Notes: generated from the letters alone by a model not told the origin. DNA of 64,000 bases from Anniella stebbinsi (GCA_029215795.1 JARDYH010000001.1:398263154-398327153), one strand, 5' to 3'; shown: positions 45,241-57,245, counted from the stretch's first letter. Numbers and translations: made by a program.

Positions 45241-45935
45241 GAGGTGATTTAAACTGGGGAAAACAGCATGAGGAAAGGGTTAACCCCACTCCCACCGATC
45301 CAGTTTGGGAATTGAATACACTCTTCAGTGTGAAAGAACTTTAAGTGCAGAAATGGGTTGGGTGCTGCCTATTCCAGGCACAGGTGACATTCTATCCTCC
45401 CCCTGTTCCAAGATGGCCTCTGTAGGTTGGCAAAGAGGTGAAGCATTCTCAAGAGCTTAGTAATATAGCTTTATTATCATCACACCCAGAACTTCATGAG
45501 GTCAGGCGAAAATAGCTGCACTTGTTAAACGCCAGTGTGCATATTGAAATGGGGCTGGGCTCCATTATTTTGAGGCACCAACGTGTCAGGCTGGTGCTTC
45601 ACTGGCAGTAGCTGGATTATCCTGCCAAACGGCTATTGTGAGTTACTGGTTAATGAGTGCATTTTATTTAACCACCATGTAGCTTATCGGGTTCATGATT
45701 AAAGGTGTTTTGTGAGATGACTGGAGTAGTCTGTATTAGAAGGCAAGCTTGTAAATCAAATATTTTACTTGCCCATGTCATGCCATGACCACAATCGGGG
45801 CAAAAAGAAGCAACTCTCTTTCCAATTTATAGAAACTCGTCTGCCTGGCTACTTGGAGGCTCATTCTTACTTGCCATGGCCAAATTATTTAAAAGTTGGT
45901 TAGGCCAAACAAGACCTGATGGGGCAGCCACATTA
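45241..45935. other. MYZAP intron 2, unrecognised
   Basis: No supported feature. Confidence 0.45.
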
Positions 45936-45977
45936 GTTTCATTCACTCTCCGGAGGGAGAGGCGGGTTACAAATAAA

Positions 45978-46011
<34 letters not shown>

Positions 46012-46012
46012 G
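45936..46012 (+). repeat. L2-type LINE tail with ATT microsatellite
   Basis: CCGGAGGGAGAGGCGGGTTA, then an ATT run (45978-46011), is the forward version of the 28836 tail. Confidence 0.7.
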
Positions 46013-46499
46013 TCTGTCGTGTTTCACATATAACAAGGAGTGCAGATCCCTATTTTTACATAAAATGGAGTGTGTGCAGCTCCTGGCATTGCTTTGCAAG
46101 TTACTTGTACACTTGTAGGCTTTTGAGAAGCAGTTTTGTGATGTAGCATGGCATGGTCATATTGTGTGTGAGTGGTAAAGAAATATATACGCCCTTCTTC
46201 TACTTCTCTAGTTGAGGGCGAATAAAATGATTTTTAAAATGGCAGATGTAGGCAGATAAGCCTGGTTGGAGAGCTTCATAGGTATTGTCAAACATTCTTG
46301 GAAGTCCCACTTGAAATCTCCTAAGAAACTAGAGGTGGATAACAGTGGAAGTCCCCTGATGGAAAAACAGGAAGCAGGGAGTAAGAGTAAATAAACGGTT
46401 TTCACCGTGGAGGGAAGTATGTACTAAGGCCAATTTAACTTACTCATAAATGATTAGAATCAAGGGTGAACAGTTAGGAAGTCATGCTCTTTTGGCAGA

Positions 46500-46600
46500 C
46501 TTATAGCACAGTCCTATGCATGTCTACTCAGAAGTGTGACCCATTGAGTTGAACGAGTCTTATTCCCAGCTAATTGTGCATAGGGTCGCAGTCTTAGCAG
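46500..46600. repeat. Small inverted-end repeat (CAGTCCTATGCATG type)
   Basis: GCACAGTCCTATGCATGTCT at the left and TTGTGCATAGGGTCGCAGTC at the right are inverted ends about 95 bp apart, with GACCCATTGAGTTGAACGAG between. It is a compact palindromic mobile repeat. Confidence 0.5.
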
Positions 46601-47330
46601 AATAAATAGTAATCTACTAGTCTTTTGCAAATCTAGAGTTTCTGCTTCTACGTAACATTGGAGATTTAGTTTTCTGCAAGTACCATGACGCTGAATTATG
46701 ATCAAGTATCTTGAGTGGATAACATGTGATACTTTGAATGATGCTGGAACTACCTGTTCTGTGTGCTTTGGGAAGAGTACATACTTCTGAAGCCCACTTC
46801 AAATTACTTTACTCTTTGGTATTTCACAGAAATGACTATTTCATGTTTAAGTATGAATAATCATGTAGGGGAGTGGTTGATACAAAGCCAACAAAGGAAA
46901 TATTTCACCCAGGAAATGAAAAACTGCTTTTCAATCTGGTTCCACACCCCGTTCATATTGAACCTGTTTGCTTCCGCCTTATTTTCAACAAAACATGTGT
47001 TTTGCGCCACATGTCAGAATTCTATTATGTAATAGTGTGGCTGTACATTTGTATTACAACATGAGCTGTTTGTATGTATTTGACATTTTGTGCTATATAC
47101 TAAAATGGGTTGTAAAATACTTTATGCATAAAACCAACTGCAGAAGTTCAGAGTTATTCAGATAGATGGGCATTACCTAGCTTTTGCTAGTATTCTAAAT
47201 ATACGCTCTCTTTCTCTATGCATGTATACAATGAGATTCTCTGACAAAATAAAACCAATTTTCCCTGAATCACTAATCCATAAATACTCTGTATATCCCT
47301 TACAAAGGAATATTTGGGTCGTAAAATACA
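46601..47330. other. MYZAP intron 2, unrecognised
   Basis: AT-rich sequence with no supported feature. Confidence 0.45.
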
Positions 47331-47803
47331 GGCTCAGTTCGGACAACACATTAGTCAACGGTTGTTTTAGAACTCCACGGTGGAGTTTTTTTTTGGGAAA
47401 ACACTCCATGTAGAATATCCATACTGTGCAGAAGCGAGTTCCTGCACAAGTGATGTGTTGCATGTTGTGTGGCGGGTTCCATGGAGTTCTCCGTAGCGTT
47501 GAGTTGACTTTTCCCACTGGGTACAGAGTTCCCTGGCAAGAGCGGCGAAAGGAGAGAGTGCCGCTATAGGAGATCTGCTGGGATTGTTTTTTTGCAGCAG
47601 TGGCTGATGGGACATCATCAGGATGACCAGGGGAGGAGAGAGGGTGGAGGAACTGTCATCCAAACGTCGTTACTGAACTCCACGGCAGCCCAGTCACACA
47701 ACGGTGGAGTTAGAACCTGTTGGGTGGGGAGTACTTCCTAAAAACTCAACCATTGAGTGGAGTTTTCACACTGCATTGACTAACGTGTTGTCCAAACTGA
47801 GCC
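47331..47803. mobile_element. hAT-like foldback element (GGCTCAGTTCGG ends)
   Basis: This 473-bp element has inverted ends GGCTCAGTTCGGACAACAC and GTGTTGTCCAAACTGAGCC. Matching subterminal stretches (GTCAACGG, GAACTCCACGG) face each other near both ends. The flanks TAAAATAC and AAAGATAC agree at 6 of 8 positions, a possible 8-bp target duplication as in hAT elements. No transposase is present. Confidence 0.65.
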
Positions 47804-47909
47804 AAAGATACACATTAAACCTTGCTATAGTAAGCATCTGTACTATCTATGGGACTTGCTGAACAGCATCACTAGAAATAGAATCCTACTAGGACGTATT
47901 AAAAGTACA

Positions 47910-48110
47910 TGCACAAGAACACAGGAAGAGCCCTGCTGGATTAGAGCAAAGGCCTATCCGGCATCCTGTTTCCACAATGGCCAACTGGATACCCCTGGGA
48001 GGCCCACGAGCAGGACATTCTGGCAACAGACCTCTCCTGCTGTTGTTCCTCAGCAATTATATATTTATATATAAATATATAGCCATCATGAGTGACTAGT
48101 AACCATTGAT
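47910..48110 (-). mobile_element. CR1-type LINE 3' end, reversed
   Basis: ACAGGAAGAGCCCTGCTGGA and CATCCTGTTTCCACAATGGC match the 53948 and 8562 copies. Confidence 0.65.
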
Positions 48111-48169
48111 TTTTTTCAATTGACTCAATAGTGGTGAAGAGAAGCACCCAGTGTTTGTGAAGTGTTAGC

Positions 48170-48171
48170 TG

Positions 48172-48203
<32 letters not shown>

Positions 48204-48255
48204 GTTTCTATAGTGCCCAATAGCCAAAGCTCTCTGGGCAGTTCACAAAAATTAC
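48170..48255 (-). repeat. L2-type LINE tail fragment
   Basis: A TTTA run, then CTATAGTGCCCAATAGCCAA and CTCTGGGCAGTTCACAA. Confidence 0.6.
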
Positions 48256-48472
48256 AGCTACATTTATTTATTTATGCTATGTTTAAAATGGATGTTTCAG
48301 AGGAGCTAGAAAAACTCTTAATTATAATTATATTTTACTATCTTTTCTAAGCCACCATCTTTGGAGTTCTGGATTGGAAAGTGGACTAGAAATCAAAGAA
48401 GCCTATATGGTCATATATATCTCTACGTTTGGCTTTCCTTCTATTGATAAAAGTGTATTTATTTTTATATAG

Positions 48473-48631
48473 CAACTGTATCAAGTTCCCAATGGATTGT
48501 CTGCAGGGAACCTGTCACAAGGTGTGGTGTATGGTGTGGTGCACAGATCCGACGATAATCATAAAAAAGAAGTGGTGGTTTATGGATGGTCAACTCACCA
48601 GCTGAAAGAAGAAATGAAATATATAAGAGAT
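48473..48631 (+). CDS. MYZAP: MYZAP exon 3
   Basis: A 159-nt, phase 0-0 exon (residues 59-111) begins QLYQVPNGLSAGNLSQ, contains GVVYGVVHRSDD and VVVYGWSTHQLKEEM, and ends KYIRD. The acceptor is TTTTTATATAG and the donor GTGAGT. This is the most conserved non-coiled segment of the visible protein; coiled coil starts at LKEEM. Confidence 0.93.
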
Positions 48632-49131
48632 GTGAGTTCGTTTCTATAACGCTGTTTCTTGCATGATTGAAACGATTCTGAGCAGCAAATCCAACTGTGT
48701 AAATAAGCTTGTTCCGCTGCTCCTCCCTTTCCTTCCCCTTCCGTTCTAAGAAAAAATGTTTCTGCATTTCCATGCTGCTATGTTCCACTATCCCTGAGCA
48801 GCCTGACTCTTCCTACCTACCTGTGGTCCCAGGGTACGATTCACAACCTACTGAAATAAGTGGCAAAGCCCCCATTGGTTGTAAAGGGTCAGGATTGCAT
48901 TCTTGGTCGGTGCCTTAACGATGTTCCAGTATTCTGCTTGGACAAAATCTCTGGATAAAGTAAACTTTAGGCCTGCAGTACAATTTGGATACATCTTAGG
49001 TTTGCAAAATAAATGAATGTGTCTGGCTGTCCATGACATAGGTGCCACTATTATCACTGAGATCAAGGGCCAAGGTCGATATGACAGCAATGTCAGACTT
49101 GTTTGTTTAAACCTAACACTGCCCCAATCGC

Positions 49132-49132
49132 A

Positions 49133-49171
<39 letters not shown>

Positions 49172-49810
49172 TATTGCATTTGTATACCGCCCTAGCTGAA
49201 GCTCCCTGGGCGGTTTACATAAGATTAAAACACTTAAAAACAATATACAGAAATTAAAACTGCAAAAACATGCAATATACACATACATTTAAAACCATTA
49301 TAATAACTTAAAAAGCTATAAGCTAAAAAAAAAAAAAAGACCCAGGCTCATCAGATATTGCTAAATGCCTGAGAGAAGAGGAAAGTCTTGACCTAGCATC
49401 GAAAATATAACAATGTTGGCACCAGGCAGGCCTTGTCGGGGAGATCGTTCCACAATTGGGGGGCCACCACAGAGAAGGCCCTCTCCCTTGTTGCTGACCT
49501 CTGAGCTTCCCTTGGAGTAGGCACTCAGAGGAGGACCTTAGATGTTGAACGTAATGTTCGGGTAGGTTCATGTTGGGAAAGGCATTCCGTCAGGTATAGT
49601 GGTCCCAAGCCGTGTAAGGCTTTATAGGTTAAAACCAGCACCTTGATTCAGGCTCGGAAACATACAGGCAGCCAATGCAAGCAGGCCAGAGTAGGTCTTA
49701 TATACTTGAACCTTCTGGTCCCTGTTATTAATTTGGCTGCTGCATTTTGCACAAGCTGCAGCTTCCAAAACGTCTTCAATGGCAGCCCCACGTAGAGTGC
49801 AGGTGGACAT
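49132..49810 (-). mobile_element. L2-type LINE 3' end with ATT microsatellite
   Basis: The ATT run (49132-49171) and tail (GTATACCGCCCTAGCTGAAG, CTGGGCGGTTTACAT) are followed on the minus strand by decayed RT C-terminus sequence. It lies in MYZAP intron 3. Confidence 0.78.
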
Positions 49811-50081
49811 ATTTATGCTGCCTTGTATTGAATTAGATCAGTGGTCCATCTGTTTATTTTCCCATTCTAGTCAATGGGGAGACATAAGAAGCTTTGGGTT
49901 TTCTGAAGCAATGTTCTGATTTGGGCAGAAATCAAAGTGGGTGGGTGGTCTCTGAAGTGGTCCCAGCTGAATCAAGGCTAGTTCCAAAGCAGGGTCAGAA
50001 CTAGATCTTGTCTCTGTGATGATTTGAGGGAGGTGTTTTCATTTCATTTTGTTTTTTAATTATGGAATTAAATTTGCTACC

Positions 50082-50535
50082 GGGCCAGGTTTAAGGTTCT
50101 TGCACTAGTGTACAAAGTCCTAAGCAACTTGGGACCGGGACACCTGAGAGAGCACCTTCTCCCCTATCAACCTGCCCAGTCACTGAGGTCATCTGAGGGC
50201 AGACTACTGGTGGTTCCACATAGACCTATTGTCCGATTGGAGTTCACCAGGGAAGAGCCTTCAGCGTGGTAGCCCCCTTCCTATGGAATTCCCTGCCTCT
50301 GGAGGTCAGGCAGGCACCAACTTTGTTTTCCTTCTGGTGCCTCCTGAAAACGTTGTTGTTCAAGAAGCCTTCCCGTAATGACCAGCTATGGTTCATTTTG
50401 CATTTTGCTTCTTTAAAAAAAAAAATCTTTTAAATGTGTTTTTATTCTGTTTTCATTTTATTTTATCTTGTACACTGCTCTGAAATTTTGAATGGGGAGT
50501 GGTATATGAATATTGTAAATAAATAAATAAATAAC
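50082..50535 (+). mobile_element. L2-type LINE 3' end
   Basis: A forward RT C-terminal remnant (the region equivalent to FKVLALVYKVLSNLGPGH-like sequence, now frameshifted) and a tail with a TAAA microsatellite. It ends about 210 bp before MYZAP exon 4. Confidence 0.72.
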
Positions 50536-50744
50536 GCTTTGGATTGTGAGTGTTATGTAATGGTATGCTAAGTGTTAATACACATTCATGTGAACTGGCT
50601 CAATGACTACAGATTATAGTAAAAGCAGAAAGTCAGTTTTGTTGTAAGTAAATATTCAGTTTTATTGGTTACTGCTATAAATATGTGAATATAATTACAT
50701 CGCATTGGGAGCAGTATTATATACTGAAATATTTCTGTTCTCAG

Positions 50745-50837
50745 GTGAGATTAACTTTGGAAAAAGTAAGAAAGAAAATGTATGGAGAATATGATGAAAT
50801 GAAACGCAAAATTCAAGAGCTTACAAATGAACTGGCA
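50745..50837 (+). CDS. MYZAP: MYZAP exon 4
   Basis: A 93-nt, phase 0-0 exon (residues 112-142) begins VRLTLEKVRKKMYGEYDEM and ends IQELTNELA. The acceptor is TTTCTGTTCTCAG and the donor GTAAGT. It encodes coiled coil nearly identical in pattern to human MYZAP. Confidence 0.93.
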
Positions 50838-51629
50838 GTAAGTACTCGTGTCTTTAAAGATGACAGAAGTAATGAACTGAACCATTTCTGAATTCTGTTT
50901 ATGCTGGTGCTGTTTGACACCCTTCAGTATTGGATACAACTTTGGTCTGATGCACATTCATGAAACGTTAATATGTATGTAGTTTGACATGCATTCTTCT
51001 CAAAATACAAGAGATATGTTTCTACACACAGCCTCGTTACAATTTTGTTTTTCATCCACACTTCCGGCTTCATCTGGAAACACCGATGAGCCGACTGCAC
51101 TATAGGATGCTCCTTTACTCTTGTCGCTTTCTTTGATTGACACGGCCCTAGTTCATCCACCCTTAAAATCTACTCATGGTGCTCTTGCTGTGTGTCCTCC
51201 ATTCTGCATGTGTCTCTGAAGTGCACTCTGAGCAGCAACACACCCACATCCTGTACTTAGTTTTCCATGAGCCTTGGCTGGTTAGCAAACATTTTAGGGT
51301 GTAATTCACTAATATATATTTATAGAACACACTGTCCTCTGGTGCATGCACATTTGATCAAGATATGGATCTCATTTGGCAAGTCTAGACGTTCCAGTTT
51401 AATCGACATCATCTTTACTACTGTGCCTTTTGTGTGTGTGTGTGGGGGGGGGTTGCGATTCATCATTGCTTGTGTTGACTAGTCTTGCTGCATCTTCTCT
51501 GATTTTCTGCTGGTGTTGTATTATCATTACTTCTGTTTAGGTGCAGTAGCACGTTATCAGAAACCTAATTTAGAATGTGGATTGTGCTATTGGGATTTTG
51601 GTGGGAAGGTGGGTGGGGAAAGCTTTATT
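50838..51629. other. MYZAP intron 4, unrecognised part
   Basis: No supported gene or repeat. A short TG run followed by a G run lies at 51433-51453. Confidence 0.45.
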
Positions 51630-52276
51630 GGACACTCTCGACATGCCTGGTGTGTGGATTTGCAGCACGGTACTCACACGACGCTGTGTCTGTCCTGCTG
51701 ACACCCCGCCTCTTCTCCAGCCTTTTCTGTTTTTTCCTAGAACGCTAGAAGTCTGGATTATTTTCCATAAGCACATTTAATGCACCTTTAAGCCTCAGTG
51801 TAGTTTTAAAGGAATTGGGGGGCGTGTGCTGTGACGAGAGTCTTGCTGTTGGCTTGAATGGATTGCATCAGGTCCTGGCAGGGAAAAGCAATCACTCCCA
51901 GCAGCTGGCTCCAAGCCTCAATATCAAACCCAAACCTTGCATCCCAGGCTCAAAAGCCTTTTTTAAAATCACGCAATGCCTGAATCTCTGTGGAGACAGG
52001 ATTGTACTCCCTCGATGCCCCCAAAGAGCTAGACTAAAGGGTCATTCCATTTTTGCCCAGCAGAAAGGTGGTCTGGTTGAAGTACTCATCTGACAGGACC
52101 TGACTGGAGGGAGAAAGAGAAGGGGAGGAGTGGAGTGGAGTGGAGTGGAAGAGCGAAAGAGTGAAAGAACAGCTAGCTATTCAGGTGAAAGGGATCATAA
52201 GCTTGACATGCTTCTGCATCAGAGGTAAAAAAAAAATGAGGCAAACCAGGGGGGAAAATTAGGTGTGATGGAGCTT
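51630..52276 (+). mobile_element. Family A miniature DNA transposon, copy A4 (left end degraded)
   Basis: The body matches A1 and A3 from CATGCCTGGTGTGTGGATTT onward and the right end reads GGTGTGATGGAGCTT. The left inverted end is not recognisable. It lies about 255 bp before MYZAP exon 5. Confidence 0.68.
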
Positions 52277-52530
52277 TCATTGGCAAATAGCACTGATCTT
52301 GCCAAGCACAGAATGCAACTTGTCTTGCCCTTGCAAAAGTTTGTGCTGTGGCAAGCAGTGCAGGCTTACATGATTAGGCTGCCCATCTCTTTTCTTGCAT
52401 ATATTTCCATAGTTACCTGTAAAACACGCTGTATAAACTGTATGTAGCTTCAGAGCAAGAGAAATTCTTGCTAGGTTTGCAATTCCTGCAATCTTAGATT
52501 GAGGAGAAAATCTTGTTTATATTTCTCCAG

Positions 52531-52644
52531 GTATCAAGTGTTCAGCAGGAATCACTGGAAAATCACATAGAAGTGCACTCCATAGCTCTGGATAGTTTCA
52601 GTGAAATGAATAGCTCATTAACATCAGCCTCAATTGAGTTGCAG
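52531..52644 (+). CDS. MYZAP: MYZAP exon 5
   Basis: A 114-nt, phase 0-0 exon (residues 143-180) begins VSSVQQESLENHIEVHSI and ends SASIELQ. The acceptor is TATATTTCTCCAG and the donor GTAAAT. It matches the human segment around LENHIQ and is less conserved than exons 3 and 4. Confidence 0.91.
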
Positions 52645-53348
52645 GTAAATCGCCGATAGCGTTATTGCCATCGATACTTGGTTCTTTTAGCAAATATCAC
52701 AGCGCTTGCACCATTTGTTTAAAGTTTGGGTGGGACAAAATTACAAATAGATAAATACTGGAATCTGTTCCTTCAAATATCCAATGGCCAATGGGAGAAA
52801 AGGATTGTAACCTTTAACGTAAATAACATAAATATTTGGAGGTAAGCATTTACATAAGGTTAAAAGTTATTTCCCTCCACTGTTGTAAAAGGATGTGCTA
52901 TTGAAAGAAGAATGTGGCACTGAGAATTCCTCTATTTTTATTTACAGTAGTAATCTTCCATATAATTGGTGTTGAATGGATAATTCAATCAAACTCTTGT
53001 AGGTTTTTCAAACGTTTGGAACAGAGGTATTGAACCTCTTTCAGCCCAAGAGCCGAATTCAATTTGGAAAATCTCTTTCAGGCTTTAAGGACTCTAATGT
53101 AGACCTGAGTCCTCGGAATAGAGTGGAGGCTGCCTTGCACAGCATAATTTTGACATGTCTGATGCTTGAGGTCTGCTCAGTGAACGTTGGTTGAGTAGGA
53201 CGGCCAAGAAAGTCCAGTCCTTCATGGCCCTTACCAAAAAGTAACTTAGAAAATGGCAGGAGGAGAAAAGCAATGAATCTTTCTCAGTCTTTTCAGTTTT
53301 TCAAGCAATTGTGAATTAATTAATGCATTTCATTGCGGATGTTCATAG

Positions 53349-53501
53349 AAAACCTTAGTTGACGTTACTTTGGAGAATACAATAATACAGGATCAGATAA
53401 AGAGTCTAAAACAAACACACGAACAGTCTATGGAAACACTGAAGGAAAAGCAAAAACAGCTGGAGACTGCTAGAGTTGAAAATGAATTGCTCAAACTCAA
53501 G
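53349..53501 (+). CDS. MYZAP: MYZAP exon 6
   Basis: A 153-nt, phase 0-0 exon (residues 181-231) begins KTLVDVTLENTIIQDQIKSL and ends ENELLKLK. The acceptor is weak in pyrimidines (GTTCATAG) and the donor is GTAAGT. It encodes coiled coil. Confidence 0.92.
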
Positions 53502-53947
53502 GTAAGTTGTGGCAACTTAGTGACCTGGGTTGTGGGGAATAATCCGTCTGACGATACTTGGAAAAGGAAATTGCAGTGTCTCCCAGAATTAGGGGTGAAA
53601 TAATCTGATATTTTCAAAACACAGACCGGCTAGAAAGGCAGTATCTCTCGTTGTCTTTGCTTGGCCCATGCACATTTAATTTCAAGGTGCAAAATGTGAA
53701 TGCGAAATCTGTCTACAGAGTGTTGACTGCTCAGCTAAAGTACCTTGATAGATGCTCTTTGATTTAAAACTGTCTTTGGAAAGTGGTTTGCATTTGCAGG
53801 ACACATGGCTTTACTAATAAGTTGATTCTCCCCTCCCCCGAGTTACATCTGTGTGTTGGAGAGATGTTACCTCAAATTACATAGTCCTATCTAGCTGCAT
53901 GGTGCACCATTCTTTGTGAAATTCCCCTTCCACTAATTAACAGGGGA

Positions 53948-54175
53948 CACAATGAAGAACACAAGAAGAGCCATGCTGGATCAGACCCATCAGTCCATCT
54001 AGTCCAGCATTCTGTTCAGACTATGGCCAACCAGCTGTTGACCAGGAACTCACACACAGGACGTGAGGGGAGCAAGGCTGTCCCATCCATGTTCCCCAGC
54101 AACTGGTGTACATAGGCTTACTGCCATTGTTACAATGGAGGTAGATCATAGCCATCAGGACTAGTAGCTAAGTCT
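53948..54175 (-). mobile_element. CR1-type LINE 3' end, reversed
   Basis: AACACAAGAAGAGCCATGCT, CATCTAGTCCAGCATTCTGT and AACTGGTGTACATAGGCTTA match the other copies. Confidence 0.7.
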
Positions 54176-54500
54176 GAATCTTCCGAAGCATTTTCCTGTG
54201 CAAGTATTACTAAAATCGGCAGGAGCTGGGCAAGAGGAGTATTCCTTATGCAAAGATCCCTTTCATATCAAGGAGTCTTGGGCAGAATGGTAGAGCCTGG
54301 TGGATTCCGGATTGGCCCCATATTGCATAGTGGCAGGGGCACCATTTGGATTTTCTGCCTTAGGCATAAAAGGCCAAGCCTGCTTGTTGAGAGTATGGAA
54401 TTTGTTGTTGTTGTCGCTTTTTGCCAGTATCTTTAGTTCATATTTTGTTCCCTTCCTGTCCTGCATTTGTCCATGAAAAATGCCTACAATTCTTTTATAG

Positions 54501-54626
54501 GTGGAATGTTCACAACAAGCAAATGCAGACGTAATGAGAGAGATGACCAGGAAACTATACAGTCAATATGAGGAAAAGATACAAGAAGAAGAACAGAAGC
54601 ATAAACTTGAGAAAGAAACCCTAATA
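54501..54626 (+). CDS. MYZAP: MYZAP exon 7
   Basis: A 126-nt, phase 0-0 exon (residues 232-273) begins VECSQQANADVMREMTRK and ends LEKETLI. The acceptor is ATTCTTTTATAG and the donor GTAGGT. It encodes coiled coil including KLYSQYEEKIQEEEQKH. Confidence 0.93.
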
Positions 54627-54939
54627 GTAGGTGGAAAGCTGGGCTCATGTTGTGCATTTTGGAGGGTGGAGCTGCCTTTAGTTACTCTTTAAAGCAGGGT
54701 TGGGCAGAAGTATGTCAGGATATGCTGGTAGATTTCTGGGTGGATTGCAGTCAATCAGCAAAGGTTTTTGACAAGGGTTGAACTATAGACAGTAATTTTT
54801 CCACTAATAAAAAATCTCTGCTATAGCTGGCCTTGTGCTAATTGCTTCTCTCTCTGCCTCAGTGTTTCTCCCCTGTAAAAATGTGAGTTAGTTGCATGCT
54901 TTTCACCTGATCTCTGTGCAGCTCTGTTGGCCAGTTCTA

Positions 54940-55260
54940 GAGTTCTGAGTTAGAACTCAGTTCCAATTTGCACAATCATTGTGGCTTAAACAAGCCACAT
55001 TGGCTTGATTGAGCCATGGTGTGTGCTGGCACTTCCCGGGTGCCTTTTGCCTAATTACCTGCCTTGGCTTGTTGTCTCATCTGAACCCGGGCGGCATGGC
55101 TTGTTGGAGGGCAAAACAACCCTCAGATAACCCCTGAGCCATTCTTGGGTTGAGGGTTGTTTCCACATCCAACAAGCCATGCCATCCAGGTTTGGATGAT
55201 ACAACAAGCCGCACCTGAGCAGGTTAGTAGGCTAATGGTGCCTGGCATGCACAGCAGCTT
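54940..55260. repeat. Foldback repeat cluster (GGCTTGTT arms)
   Basis: Two arms, 55063-55130 and 55146-55210, are inverted copies (GGCTTGTTGTCTCATCTGAA facing TTTGGATGATACAACAAGCC; CATGGCTTGTTGGA facing TCCAACAAGCCATG). A second, smaller fold lies at 54975-55010 (GGCTTAAACAAGCCAC). It is probably hAT-like miniature elements inserted together. Confidence 0.55.
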
Positions 55261-55273
55261 CAACAAGTCACTG

Positions 55274-55351
55274 GCCTGGTTCGCACAATCACCGCAGCTT
55301 AAACAAGCCACAGTGGCTTGTTTAAGCCATGGTGATCATGTGAACCAGGTC
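55274..55351. mobile_element. Tiny hAT-like palindromic element
   Basis: About 78 bp, GCCTGGTTCGCACAATCACC to GGTGATCATGTGAACCAGGTC, folding around CAAGCCACAGTGGCTTG. The flanks AGTCACTG (55266-55273) and AGTCCCTG (55352-55359) differ at one base, consistent with an 8-bp hAT target duplication. Confidence 0.6.
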
Positions 55352-55549
55352 AGTCCCTGATCTGTAGTAAATGCAGAATGAAGCCTGGCAGTGTTGCCTG
55401 TTGCCACAAGCTATTACTGGATTTTGGCAGAGGAGACGTCCATGTTGGGGATGGAGCTGACAAGGGAATCAGAAGCGAAGACCACGTTCTTTCAGTGGCT
55501 CCCTGCTCTGCTTTTCTCCTCTAACCTGGTGCACTGTGGGTGCATTTGA

Positions 55550-55650
55550 CTACAACTGCCATCATCCCCAGCCAGCATGACCTTTGACTGGCTGGGAATG
55601 GTGGGAGTTGTTGTCCAACATGTCTGGAGGGTGCAAGTTGGGAAAGGCTG
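55550..55650. repeat. Small palindromic repeat (ACAACTGCCATC type)
   Basis: ACTACAACTGCCATCATCCC and GGTGGGAGTTGTTGTCCAAC are inverted arms, the same family as 44545. It lies about 55 bp before MYZAP exon 8. Confidence 0.55.
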
Positions 55651-55703
55651 CTCTGCGTCCTTAGTATGTTGATCTGGCCTAACGTAAAACCTTTCCTTTG
55701 AAG

Positions 55704-55832
55704 GTTGAAACCAATAGACTACTTATAGCCATTGAAGATGCAAATAAGAAGATGAGACTTACAGAGACAAGTTTACAAGAAAAAGACCAAAGAATTGGTG
55801 AGCTGGATCGGTTCATTCGGCGCATGGAAGAG
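55704..55832 (+). CDS. MYZAP: MYZAP exon 8
   Basis: A 129-nt, phase 0-0 exon (residues 274-316) begins VETNRLLIAIEDANKKM and ends RFIRRMEE. The acceptor is CTTTCCTTTGAAG and the donor GTCAGT. EKDQRIGELDR is the recognisable family motif. Confidence 0.92.
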
Positions 55833-56668
55833 GTCAGTATGTGTGTGCGTATATATAAACCCTATATAAAATCTTTATGTTACAAAAATAGAAAGATCAT
55901 TTGAGGTTCTCTCAGTCCTTGCAGCACAGAGTATTTTACATATATAAATAGTGATCAGAGACAGAAGTTTTTATAATTCTCCATTTTCATACACTCATAT
56001 TATACTTATTTATTAATTTTAGAGGTGCTGGATTAAAGGGTCTCCCAGGTGGCGTGCAACACATCAACACAGCACATGCACAAAGCCAGAGTGTCCTTTG
56101 GGCCCTTGCAGTTGCTGTCATTCGGCACGGGGCAATTGGAGCAGAGTCCATTCTGGCAGAACTCGTCAAAGCTTTTGGCTACTCAGCTGCATCACAGATC
56201 ACCTTTTTATTAGTCAGTTGCAAGCAAGTGAGAGCAGTGATCCTGCTACCCATATATCTCGTGTGACATTAATTGAACTGCTGCTGAACAAGTTGTATCA
56301 GATTCTGTCTCACTTCCTTGTGACTCCTGCCCTGCCCTGCATTTTTTTCATGGACTTTGCTCCATGTGAAAATCATGTCAGTTTTGTGCTAGTGACTGCT
56401 TCTCGGTGTAATTCACGAGATTTTACCTAGAATTGAATAATGTGCACTGGAAAACCTATGAAGTACAGAATGTGCACTCCTCTCCTACAACTATTTTTTT
56501 TCTTGTGGTAATTGGCATTTAGTGATCTTCCCAATGGTACATCTATTTTATTTACAAGACTTGCACATTTCCACATGTGACCATAATTTTGGATTTACAG
56601 TAGATAAGATTAAAAGCACAGATATAAACCTTTTTTTTCAAAAAGCCAAAAACAACAAACCAAACCAA
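55833..56668. other. MYZAP intron 8, unrecognised part
   Basis: No supported feature. Confidence 0.45.
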
Positions 56669-57002
56669 GGGTGCCTCTACAAGAGGCATTTAAAGCTCTT
56701 TCAAGGCGCATTAAAAAAATTACCTCTACAAGAACGGAGCACAAATCGGGCGTAGAGGCGCGTTATCTCCCTGATTATGCGCATTATCGAATGTGCATTA
56801 AATCGCGAGTTTTATTTTGCTCCGTCTGTTAAAGCGCATTTTGACTGTGTGAATATGCGCTTATGCGCATTAACTACTTGTTGGATATCCATTAATGCGC
56901 TTCGCCGCCTCTCGTGCAGAGGGATTAGGTGTAAATGCGCTTCAGCGATTATGCGCATAATTGCCTAACCGGGCGCAAAAGCGAATCCTTGTAGAGGGGA
57001 CC
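56669..57002 (+). mobile_element. Family B miniature DNA transposon, copy B4
   Basis: A 334-bp element from GGGTGCCTCTACAAGAGG to CTTGTAGAGGGGACC, with flanks CAA and TAA. It contains GATTATGCGCATTATCGAAT, TATGCGCTTATGCGCATTAA and an internal terminus-like CCTCTCGTGCAGAGGGATTA at the point where B3 begins. Confidence 0.73.
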
Positions 57003-57245
57003 TAAGTATCAAAATGAACAAATTTCAACAAGCTTGAGTACCATGGAGTATCATTTTTGGGGCAGAAAAATGGGATGTAAAGGAAATAAATACATAATTT
57101 TTAAAAAATCTTTCAAGGAGGCAACAGTTCCCAAAAGCTCAGTGGAGCAACACAGTCTTCACTACCTGTGTAAAAGGAGGCAGTGATAGGGCCAGGTGTA
57201 CATCTCTCGGGGCCAGGAAGCTATTCCATCATAACAGAAAAGACC

